Assembly (NCBI RefSeq): GCF_963855985.1
Contig: NC_087093.1
Location: 7,819,501 to 7,883,500 of the forward strand
Reading direction: 5' to 3'
DNA length: 64,000 nucleotides
DNA from: Ostrinia nubilalis
Lineage: Eukaryota > Arthropoda > Insecta > Lepidoptera > Crambidae
Shown in pieces: positions 53,862-64,000 of the stretch. Positions within the stretch are counted from its first letter, which is position 1. Each line of letters begins with the position of its first letter. The notes under the pieces were generated by a model. The model had not been told where the DNA came from. It did no database searches and saw only the letters and a list, made by a program, of their open reading frames with translations. The translations under genes were made by a program, and so were the position numbers.

Positions 53862-56336
53862 TGCAAATAAAATATATCCTGAAATACAAACTTTTTCTGT
53901 TTCATAATAATGTGAAACTATTCCTTACTTAAACTAATTCAGGTTGTTGCACTGCTTTAAAGCACCATTACTTATTCATTTGTTAGGAGATTGTAGTAAA
54001 CATCAATTGTCAGTAATATTCCGCATATATTAGGTTTTTATCTTCTTCTTAATCCAACCTTATTGAATATTCCTGCATAACATACCCCAATCTATTTATC
54101 CTCTTTACATAGAACATTAAATTTTACATTGAACATTAAATTGCAAAATTTTGTCACAAATCTACCAGAAAATCGTCACTTACCAACAGGTGAGATACAG
54201 GCCAAGAGCTTCCTCGTTGTGGATAAAAAATAAAAAATACACTGTATGTGGACGAACCCTATCAGCCATGGCCATGGTACTACACGTGTACACAAAAATA
54301 GGCCCAATGTTAAATTCATGGCCGTCTTTCGCTTGATAAATCGTGCCCTGTCATCTAATTTACACATTTTGTTTACCTTAGCCTTATTTAATGAGAAAAT
54401 TATATTACAAATATTTGTGCGTAATTTGAGCAATTATTGAACTAATTATAAGACAATGTTACAATTATAACTCATAACTAAAAAGAAAATTTTAATTCAA
54501 GTTCATAGCACCATCTAAAGAAATATAAGTACCTACCTACCTAGAAAACACCAAATACTACACCGCACAATCAACCAAATGTAAATAAACACAAACAGCA
54601 CTTACTCAGTAAAAAATGATGCAGAGCGCGTATTCAGCAATTTCACATGCCATTTCTCTCATGGACTGCCAACATAGACTTGGATTGGAGCTGCTTAATT
54701 CTCCTGGTCGGAGAAAAAAACCGAAAAAGAAATACAAAAGGCACGAACCGACAAAAATACATGCGGTGGCTTATCAATGGATTATCGACCGTGTGTGGTA
54801 GCAGTAAAGGTCATTTATTAAGGTTAGAAAGCTGGAAGATGTATTCGTGAGCTTCATTTGGGCAAAGGGAGGTCAAACACTTAAACTCCGGAGATACAAG
54901 ATTGCAGCCGAGTAGAGGCAAACGAAGCAAGCCTTATGAATCGCTTTCGTGCATGCTAGGGGGAAATTTGAGTGCTATACGTACATACTCACATGCTGTC
55001 GGTTTTGATATGTTTTCCTTTTATTCAACCCAGCTTCATGATCCGTAATAGCAAGACGACTTTCCTCATGCCATGGTATATTTTCGCCAAAATATATTGT
55101 GAATTTATGGAAAACAGATGTTATAAAGATCTAAAATTTCATAAACGATAGAAAGTGGATTGAAAAGTTTAGAAATATTTTCATGTTTCGACGTTTATGT
55201 TTACGTTTTATGTCTCCATCTAGCTGTAAATCTACATTTGTTCCACCTGCTTTGCAAGGCTTTTATTCCCCCCTTCCTCTGCACTTTAAGAGCTATTGGT
55301 CGCAAAGTTCCTTAAGCACTTCAAAATTGTCGAAACACGAATTTCAAGTTCCTTACAATCATCAAAATCAAACCTTTTATGGAGACAAACTCACAGGCAG
55401 CAGTTAGTGATTAAAATATGGCATGCTAAATAGATGAATATAATTTCCAATCGTATTTGAAACGACCGAAATAAATACTGTAATTAATGATGATTTTTGT
55501 CAATTCTGCTGTTACCCGATCCGGGCCCGCGCAAAGCCATCGTAAGCTTTCATTTAGGGTCCCCTTTAATTGGAAACTCCTATTCAGCCGCCGAGCAATC
55601 AAAAGTATTACCGACTGGAAACGACAACCAATTTACAATTTGAACGACAAATATTGAGATGAATGAGAAGTTTGGCGATGCTTTGCAATAAAAATAAATT
55701 TTGCCGCAAGTAGATACTATTTTATTGGACGAATATAATTAAGCGTTCTATTTAACTTTACATAATTTGTGGTAGATTTTAATTATCTGATGCATGGGAA
55801 AATAAATTGTACCTTTTGGCTTTGAGCGTATTTTATATTACAAGTATTTGAAACGTAGACAGCTAGAGTACCTACTCTTATCGAATTTATTACAATACAT
55901 GACGTCAAATATTTTCCGTCCCCGTTATTTAAATCCATATGTATATCATGTAAGAATAGTGTTACACTATGGTTTCACTAGTCTGTCTACTATCAGATTG
56001 TTTATCGTATTTTTGCTACCAATGTAGATAGAGCAACGCTTTTAGGCTTCTATCCATGTCTTTCCAGCTCCAATGGAGTAGGATTTCACGTAATCCACAG
56101 TAAGAGTTTGTTCCTCGCTCTTTTTATGTTTGTCAAAGCCCTATTTTGGAGGTTTTATTGTATCTCACAGTGATACAGCTACATTCAAACATCGTTGAAA
56201 TCCTGAAGTGGTTCTTATTTTGCAACCGGTATCGTATGTATTTAGAACGATCTGGAATTATCGATCATCATGTAAGATATAATGCCTCTTGTAAGGCTTT
56301 ACAATACGTGTAGGACTTTAAAAATGAAATGGTTCA
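53862..56336. other. Non-coding stretch, no gene recognised
   Basis: No supported gene. The 55500-55680 interval is less AT-biased and might be conserved non-coding DNA. Short frames at 54151-54440 and 55183-55407 have no motif. Confidence 0.35.
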
Positions 56337-56527
56337 TTTCTAACTAGGGCATGTAATATCGGAAGGTTTTCAATTCCGATATTGGATTCCGATATTAGAT
56401 CTCAATATCGGAATTCCGATATTAATATCGGAATTGAGTTCATGTGCTATAAAATTAATATTTGGTTATATTAGTAAGAATTCTGGATTGTTTACAATAA
56501 AATAATGGTTTTAATCAAAATCTTTAA

Positions 56528-57489
56528 CCTTCGGAAGGCAACAGGGGTGACTGGTCACCCCACCAGTTCAAAAAAGTCTTGATACGTTTAGTTGCTGATG
56601 TTGTGTCTTTCTGTCGTTTGGTCTATTCTCTAATTGGAGGGAGAGCTATCAGTCGCATTCGTCAACATATAGCGTTAGGTTGCTGTTTTTGATATTTTGA
56701 CACTGCTGGGGTGACTCATCACCCCTGTTGCCTTTTACGTATACTTTATTTTTTCGTGTTGCTAAAGTAAATGATTGGTTTTGGAGTAAAAATGGCTTTG
56801 TTTCCGGATGGTCAAATCGAAAAATACATGCTGATGTCAATTTCTATGATAAACGCTGCTCAGATGATAATAAGATTTCCAAAATTGAAGACAATATCTC
56901 AGTTCAGGCGGAGGAGGAAGACTTTATTTCCAATAGCGAAAAATTGTTACGACGATGACGTTCTACTAGCACAATTCGAACATAACGTGCTACTATGTAA
57001 GAACGGACATGTTTGGTCTTCTTGGTTCCATCACCGTGGAGTCAAACATCACGACGAAATAAAGTAACTGTTGCAAGAGATACGAGAATTAATAGAGCAA
57101 TTACACATGACATTCTAAATATGAACTAGGGACCTCCTGAGGGTGCACCTTTAGCAAAGTTACAAAAGCAGGCAAGGTGAGTGCTGTGTCAAAGAAAACT
57201 GGTCAAAAAAGTTAAGACATCTCGTATAAAATGTCAACTACCCTCATGCCCTCAACATCGCAAAGATATTTGCTTTAACTGTGCTTAATGTTAAAAAAAT
57301 ATTTATTAAAAATATATAAACTGTTAAATGAAAGCATTTTTAGTTTTAAAATGAAACAAAGTAATAGATCTTATCATTAATTAGTTTGATTTTTCAGCAC
57401 AAAGCTATTTATTTCAAATTGAATTTGTGGGGTGACTGGTCACCCCTGTTGCCTTTTACGTATACAAAAAAAGTGTTGCCTGCCGAAGG
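56528..57489 (+). mobile_element. piggyBac-like element, internally deleted
   Basis: 962 bp flanked by TTAA on both sides (56524-56527 and 57490-57493). The ends CCTTCGGAAGGCAACA and TGTTGCCTGCCGAAGG are inverted. GGGGTGACTGGTCACCCC lies near both ends, and a variant followed by TGTTGCCTTTTACGTATA also occurs internally at about 56706. It sits inside the hAT element. Confidence 0.8.
56728..57290 (+). pseudogene. piggyBac transposase remnant (N- and C-terminal pieces)
   Basis: One frame ends LLCKNGHVWSS followed by HHRGVKHH, like the start of the piggyBac catalytic domain. About 150 bp further another frame reads RIKCQLPSCPQHRKDICFNC, like the C-terminal Cys-rich domain of piggyBac transposases. 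The DDD catalytic core that should separate them is missing. An acidic N-terminal part rich in Asp/Glu precedes (56830-56960). Because the pieces are short and in different frames, assignment rests as much on the TTAA flanks as on the protein. Confidence 0.6.
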
Positions 57490-57572
57490 TTAATTTGGTA
57501 CAAAATAGAACTTCATAAAATTGAAGTATTTTAAAACCATTTTTACGTTATGGGTATCCATTGCATTTGGTT

Positions 57573-57640
57573 TTTTATGTGACAAGAGGCAAACGAGCAG
57601 ACGGATCACCTGATAATGAATGGTTACTGATAATGAATGA
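57573..57640. repeat. Fragment of a common lepidopteran repeat
   Basis: GCAAACGAGCAGACGGATCA, followed by CCTGATAATGAATGG, is wording I know from very many lepidopteran loci. Here it is a short piece within the hAT interior. Confidence 0.45.
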
Positions 57641-57834
57641 GCCTATATGGACTAGCAAATAATTAAAGTGTTTTTGTAAAATCACAGGTATCAAACAAAC
57701 TTTTACTCCTTCATTATATTAGGTACCCTATTTTATGTTGGCGGAACGAATTTTAGAGTCATTCAAATCACGTGTTACAAAAATTGTAGGGAGTGGTAAA
57801 AAATTTGAATATGCTTGTAATTTGTTCCATCCAT

Positions 57835-58536
57835 CATCATCATGTCAGCCATAGGACGTCCACTGCTGAACACAGGCTCCGATGCTGATTTTCACAATGG
57901 CCGGTTGGTGGCGGCCTGCATCCAGCGCCTTCCTGCTACCTTTATGAGGTCGTCGGTCCACCTTGTGGTTATGAGTCCTACGCTGCGCTTTCCGGTACGT
58001 GGCCTCCACTTCAGAACCTTGCTGCCTCATCGTCCGCCTGTTTTGCGTACTAAGGCAGAACCGTTAGAAGACCTTATCACAATAGTCGAAGACCTTAATC
58101 GAGTTTCCCAACAGGTAGACCTTCGGATGAATATGGAAAAAACGAAGCTTATGTCGAATGTCCATGTTGCTCCTTACCCAGTTTCGGTTAGGAGCTCGAT
58201 TCTCGAGATTGTTGACAAGTAAGTATGTCTATCTCGGACAAACGATCAGCTAGGTAGTTAGATGCAATTTCGAGAAAGAGGTAAATTGTCGAATACGAAG
58301 ACGAAAGTCTTCAATTAGTGTGTGTTACCAGTGATGATATACGGCTCGAAAACGTGGCCTTTGAATATAGGGCACAACGTGCTATGGAGAGGGATAAGCT
58401 TGGTATTTCTTTACGAGATCTAATCAGAAATGAGGAGCTCCGTAAACTAACTAAGGTCGCTGACATAGCCCGACGGATTAGCAAGCTGAAGTGGCAATGG
58501 GCAGGGCACATAGTACGCAGAACTGACGGTCCATAG
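57835..58536. mobile_element. RTE LINE copy with 5' inversion, inside the hAT element
   Basis: 57835-58052 is the RTE 3' end in minus orientation, with the CATCATCAT tail. 58053-58536 is the adjoining upstream part in plus orientation, encoding DLNRVSQQVDLRMNMEKTK and later KVADIARRISKLKWQWAGH. The two pieces meet at the point where their element coordinates overlap (AGTACGCA...), the outcome expected of twin priming. Internal deletions break the frame. Confidence 0.75.
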
Positions 58537-58916
58537 TCCAGTAAAATTAATGTTTGAAAGGGAGTTGAGATGTCGTTCGTTGTTGACCAAGTACCTATGG
58601 CAAATGCTAAAATTGATTTAGAACAAGTTAAATTAACCATAAATAGTAAAGATATTAAAATATTTGCAGTGGAACAAAAAGTGATGGTGAGCGACATGAG
58701 AAAATCATTGGTCTTTGCCAATCATGTACTTTGGGCTTTGTGGCAGGTTGTGGCGAGTTTAAACGCTTTGTTTAAAATATCAATGAAAACTTTTATCTGA
58801 TTCCGATATTACGATATTGGGTCGCTCAATATCGGAATTGAAATATCGGATCTCGCAGTCCGAGATTCCGATATTACGAGATTCCGAGATTCCGATATTC
58901 ATGCCCTATTTCTAAC

Positions 58917-60820
58917 AGTCGCCGTGAATTCTACGCGACACGTCGTGTTCGCAGCGAAACGGTCAAATTGTATGGAAATGTAAAGTAGCGCTCACGTCGC
59001 GCTGTGGTTACGATAAAGAAATAGTGAAAACAATCTACTAATCAGGTCACAGCTCAGTATTGTTTTAACGGTTCTTAACAAACTACCACTAATATCTTTT
59101 CAATACTAAGTGGCTTGAGTTTCTTCCGCTACTTCTTCCCAGCATTAGCCGATATTTTGTCTCGAAGTGATGTTGGGCAAGCTATATTTATGGGACGTGT
59201 TTAATTAAATTTTAGAGCACTAAACCAATATTCCTCTATGGTATAAGTACCCTGAAATGGGCCTTTATAAAGAATCACGTAAAAAATCCTTAGAATTAAT
59301 AGTAGACCTCAAACTGTTTTGATTTGGTATAATCGATTTACCTACTTGACTTCAAAATCATGGGAAACCAGTGACATCCACTCGTGCCTGTAAATCAAAG
59401 ATCCCGTTCGTATCATACATACAATAGCTCCAATTTGATTGAATGTTTATCGTATCTGCATTCGAATGCTTATTCAGGTTGGTTGAAATTAGGCCGGTGT
59501 TGGTAGACGACCCCTCGAGAGTTTTGCAAATAAATAGCACGGTTCTTATGTAAACAAGACCCTGATTGCGTTCTATACTGCTCTACGGGTACTGCTGTAT
59601 TTTCACAATCCATGGAGGTACCTACACACATAATGTATGTAGATAAATTAAACCTATACTAAGCGTCAAGTCTATTTAGAGTCTATAGAAAATCGGATTA
59701 AAAATAAAAATCAAAACAGGTTATTAAGCATACCTAAAGGAGAGAGTAGGGGGAGGCCTATGCTCATCAGTGGACGTCCTGTGGCTGAAATGATGATGAA
59801 GGCGAGATAGAAAATCCTGCCTATTATTTGGTGCATATGAACAAGGATACATAGAATAGTTATTTTATGCTTGAGAGTAAACAGTCTTGACATTGTATGT
59901 TCGATATTGGCCAATGAAGCGTTCAGTAACATTCTCAAAACAATCATCTTTAGTCTTCCGAGTGCTGTATTGTGATGTCCATGTCCAACCGAGGCTCTCA
60001 ATTCGGCTCGAATAATTTGGTGAGTACTAAATGGTAAGGTGAGTAGTATGCAAAGCTTTCCGATGCTGCATGCTGCACGTTAGTTTAATTAATACCGGCC
60101 ACGCTCAAAGGTTATTGCCGACTCGAATATAAAGTGGTTAAATGATTGCAACTTCGGGTTGTTTAACATTTTATTTCATCAATTTTCCGAAGGTAATACA
60201 GAATTCTATAGCGGTTCTGCGGTGAATCGTTGGTTACAAATGCACATTTATATTCATAAAAGCAGTTTAAGGTATTAAAAGTAACGAAGTAATCGAATGT
60301 ATTTTAAAGTTAAAACCAGTAAATTGCGTAAATAAACTTTTTAGCGAATGTATAGAATTTACTTCCGGTCTGGCAAACAATCATTGTAAGTATTGTCTGT
60401 TTTATTTATAAATTTCAGTAAAATAGTCTTTGTGAATTCTATGTAAAGAAGTATTCCGTATAAGCGAGAACCAAGTACACACACATGTACCTAATCGCTA
60501 AGAGCGCAGGTTAATGTGCGCTTATTACGTGCGATTATACTAAGTTCTGCATCCATCGCTCCGTGCAGCGGGACAGGGCTTACGAAACTTGCTTGCCAGG
60601 ACTGAAATATTACATTAAAATATGTAAAACCTAACTTTCTGGGCGTAAAGATAAAATATACAGTTGTATTTTCCACAAAAAAACTGAAACTGAATACGTT
60701 TTTAATTGCTTTTAATTTTAAAATTAATTAAATTAACTATTGCAATATCAGTGAAAACTTTGTTGATTTCTGTGAAGACAGCTGAAATAGGTATGTAATA
60801 TGGACAGAAATATTGTGGAA
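58917..60820. other. Non-coding stretch with one RTE tail
   Basis: An RTE 3' tail of about 55 bp lies at 59746-59800 in plus orientation (GGGGGAGGCCTATG, then GTGGACGTCCTGTGG and ATGATGATG). Otherwise no supported gene or element. Confidence 0.4.
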
Positions 60821-60826
60821 CGTTAT

Positions 60827-61122
60827 TCATCATCATCATCTCAGCCATTGGACGTCGTCCACTGCTGAACATAGGCCTCCCCCAATGCTTTCCATGTTGC
60901 CCGGTTGGTAGCTGCCTGCGTCCAGCGCTTCCCTGCTACCTTTATGATGTCGTCGGTCCACCTTATGGGTGGACGTCCCACGCTGCGTTTTCGGTACGCG
61001 GCCTCCACTCCAGAACCTTGCTGCCTCATCGGCCGTCAGTTATGCGTACTATGTGCGCTGCCTATTGCCACTTCAGCTTGCTAATCCGTCGGGCTATGTC
61101 AGCGACTTTAGTTCGTTTACGG
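60827..61122 (-). repeat. RTE LINE 3' fragment
   Basis: The minus strand encodes KVADIARRISKL and RSVGRPPIRWTDDIIKVAG before the (ATG)n tail at the left end. About 295 bp, truncated at the 5' side. Confidence 0.75.
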
Positions 61123-64000
61123 TTCGGTTACGAACATTATTGGCATCTTTAAAATAATACGTATGGTGTAGCGATGTTTTTCAATCAGCCTTTCTATTTT
61201 TAACTTCTATTTTAAATACAACTACGCTGACATATGAATCAATTGCCTCCATCCACTGTCAGCTCTAAATAATTTTGGGAGATAAACAACTTTTTTATTC
61301 ACTTAAAACACTCAGTTTACGAGTTTTCCTTTTATATTTACTTAATCAAGTCGCAAGTTTAATGTCAAATAACCTTACTCGAACGGTAAATGGGAGTTCC
61401 GAGTTCCGACTGGCAACACTGGCGACGACACAGCGACATTTCGTGAACGCGTGACACCTGCACCCATTTATGCCTTATTCAGGCCCCGTCTGCCGAAGCA
61501 TTCACGCCTAATGAGCCCTTTCAACGGGTCATTTAATTTACCAGGCGCACAAAAGGGCCTTAATGCAAGTAGATTTATTTGCAAATCTTTACGCAGGCTG
61601 GACACAGGTCAAAAAGTAACCAAACACCCATGTTCGTGGGTGGGTCTTTCGCATAAAACACCTACTAAACTTCAGCATCAAGTTGAAATTAATAAATTAA
61701 ATAGCACCCGCCCAAGTTTCAAGCTTATTAAGATTATACTCAAACCGTCGTCTTATATGAATATCTTATTTCTGAGAATTGAATTCAAATATGGTAGACC
61801 TAAGTACGTACAAACGGAAAACGTGATATAAATGTAATAAGATACTAGCAGACGCCCGCAACACGGTTTGCATGATATTCAAAGACCTTAATTTCGTTTA
61901 TTACGTTCATCTATTAATATCTTCAACCGTTTTACATAATAGGCTAGACTATTGTTAAGTTTTATTATCCGTTTGAGTCTTTTGGCATAAACGATTATGT
62001 AATATTCACCTTCACAAACATTCTCGCTTCGTATATTAGTTGAATTAGGACTATAAAGTTGTGTAACGGTAGCAATAACGTATTACTTAGCTTTGCTAGA
62101 GTAGGTTAGCTGTAGCTTTAGTGGATGTGTCTAAGTTCGTTATCCACAATACCAATCACGAAAAGATGGCGGCAAGGGAGTTGCAAACGTTGCACAAATA
62201 ATATTAGTGACGGGGCACTTTGGCAAAATACCCAAAATATCCCATAAACGATATTTGCAAAGATTCCGTCGAGTTGCACGATTAATCGTGTCATTACTCG
62301 AATACAGCAATTGGAGAAACAAAACCTTTAGGGTCAAAGGCGAGGAAATAATTAGAGAAACTAGTTTGTTCCAGTACGATTAATGTGACTACACCGGTGG
62401 ATTTACAGAGCGCAAGGCAAAGTTCCTTTCCCGACTTTGATTTATTCTCATAACTTGATTTCTTTTGAACGCTGTTGAAACAAATGAATCTCCATTCTTA
62501 TTTATGTATATTGCATTAGTTTGCTGCGAGGACATCTTTGAAATAATGGACTTGATTTTCTTGATGGAAGGTTTTTTAGAGAGGAATATTTATGAAAGTA
62601 GGTAGGTACATAAATTAATTCAGTTTTATAACTTTGAATATAATACAAAACAATTGTACGTTATTCCTTTTTTAAGCTGTCCCAAACCAATATTCGGTGC
62701 AGTTTTATTATGTAGTAGGTATCTCTATAAGATTATACATAAACGAAACGTTACAAAACGGAACTTTTCAACAGATAACATGGCGTCGTCTCGCGGGTAT
62801 AAGCTAGCTAATTAACAGTCATCCAATACTTGATCTAGGCAACGTTTCCAGGAAGAAAAACTATATTTCTGAGCGCAGTGTGCATCCTCACAGAGTTGAC
62901 ATCCCTTTGACGTATCGCAGACAACATCAGTGAGTTGGAATTTGAAGCGTTCCCGGAATAAACCATAGTGTAAAAGGATTATCTGGTTGCCTAAGGGAGT
63001 TTTTTACCTGAAACTTGCTGTATGCAAGTAATGCTTGTAATCATGTAGGATTCTAATGGTAAAAGAATTTTCCAAATCAGTTCAGTGGTTTCGGAGCATA
63101 TTCCATACAAACAAATAATCAAATCTTTCCTCTTTATAATATTACTGTTATTACAACTGCACGCAGGAAGATTTAATGAAGGCTACTGATAACGCCACTC
63201 TTGTGGCGGAGTTTTGGGCTGACGCTGTGTAGGTTTGTTGTCGACACGTAGAAGAAGTGTAAATAGATAAAAATTGTATTTGGAAAATAATCAAAATTAA
63301 AGATTGATTAGAGAATTTAATGTTCTTTCTTTATTTCAAAAATTTCACAATTATTTCACATTGCTTAGTACAGGCACTGAATGCTCGCCAGATTTTATTC
63401 GTATTTTGCAAAGCAGATTACGAATAAAATAAATCGAAAAACGAGAACAATAGAATTTAATGCTTTTTTGTGACAGAGCCACAATTTTATTATGACCAAT
63501 GGGTACAGTCAGAGAATTTAAGAAACAGATATACTTAGATAGGTACGTACATAATTCTGCTTGAGAAACATAACCCTCCTTTGGTAGTTGTGTAAAAAAT
63601 AGTGCACTTCTAAATAAAACTCCACCCGTCGGCACCCAACAGTTCAAATCTAACCGAGTGTTGGAATAGGTAACATTTTACATTGTGAAAACGATTTCCG
63701 CGCTCATTTTATATGGCTTTTGTAAAAGAAACTCCGCTGAGAAATGGACTACGAGACAAAAACCATCAAACGAATGCCTGGCGGCGCAGTTAAATCTACT
63801 GCCAGCAATAAGATTTCCTTGCTGCAACACACAAAATAAAAGGGCTGTATACACGCTTAAGTATCCATATAATGCTGCAGTTAATTTTATAACTAGATTA
63901 ACAAACTAAGCGGCCATTTCTTTTAGGGCTCATTGCAAAGGAACTGCTTGGCCATGAAAAGTTTATTGACACGTTTTCTTTATTTTTACCAGTAAAATAA
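61123..64000. other. Non-coding stretch, no gene recognised
   Basis: The 126-codon frame at 61451-61831 begins at GTG and has no family motif. The 61380-61600 interval is less AT-biased than its surroundings. No other feature could be supported. Confidence 0.35.

Larger units (their letters stand above)
56345..58908. mobile_element. hAT element carrying two nested insertions
   Basis: The ends TAGGGCATGTAATATCGG and, inverted, TAGGGCATGAATATCGG are flanked by the 8-bp duplication TTTCTAAC (56337-56344 and 58909-58916), which defines hAT. Both subterminal zones repeat TTCCGATAT in both directions. Without its insertions the element would be under 1 kb and shows no transposase, so it is non-autonomous. 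A 76-codon frame at 58570-58800 has no recognised motif. Confidence 0.85.

Noticed and set aside
61451..61831. 126-codon frame
   Set aside because: Starts at GTG and resembles no family; not supported.

Overview
The window reads as AT-rich, gene-poor moth or butterfly (Lepidoptera) DNA, in which nearly everything recognisable is transposable element. The lepidopteran call rests on TC...CTAG repeats carrying a (GTCT)n tract, RTE LINE tails ending in (ATG)n, and a fragment reading GCAAACGAGCAGACGGATC at 57586 that I know as ubiquitous in that order. I see no convincing host protein-coding gene, no rRNA gene and no functional tRNA gene; two short CpG-rich ATG contexts (5449 and 17017) are the only weak host-exon candidates.

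Layout. Region 1-15163 is non-coding sequence with a Helitron-like repeat (3217-3469), a 737-bp inverted-repeat element (6822-7558), several MITEs and LINE tails. A 5'-truncated RTE LINE lies at 15176-16349 (minus). MITEs cluster at 18133-20753. Region 21551-36282 is a nest of three elements. The outer one, element B, is a minus-strand LTR retrotransposon with 529-bp LTRs at 21555-29158 and 34569-36278 and a 4-bp GGTG target duplication. Its left LTR is split by element A, an apparently intact 7071-bp Ty3/gypsy element (21606-28676; 493-bp LTRs differing at one visible base; ACTG duplication; one Gag-Pol frame of 1647 residues). Its right LTR is split by a 1179-bp inverted-repeat DNA element (34959-36137; TA duplication) full of a TTTTCGTCC motif. 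A complete-looking two-ORF LINE (PHD-finger ORF1, endonuclease plus reverse transcriptase ORF2) occupies about 42474-46945. A decayed full-length mariner lies at 48334-49629, a foldback element at 50953-51628, two tandem Helitron-like copies at 53354-53861, and an hAT element at 56345-58908 that contains a deleted piggyBac-like element and an inverted RTE copy. The rest to 64000 is unannotated sequence with RTE fragments.

Most interesting observation. Elements A and B are on opposite strands and have different LTRs, yet share the same unusual replication signals at the same spacings. TCAGAAGTGG starts exactly 2 nt inside each 5' LTR and resembles the complement of the 3' arm of tRNA-Leu without the terminal TGG. 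Each 3' LTR is preceded not by a polypurine tract but by GGATGGCCGA, the 5' sequence of tRNA-Leu. Exactly 17 nt before each 3' LTR lies a purine-loop hairpin whose stem sequence differs but whose pairing is kept. One reading is that tRNA-Leu or its fragments prime both DNA strands. Element B is also a deletion derivative with identical LTRs, so it was probably mobilised in trans, and carries an array of about 30 units in its 5' leader, where the gypsy element of Drosophila carries its insulator.
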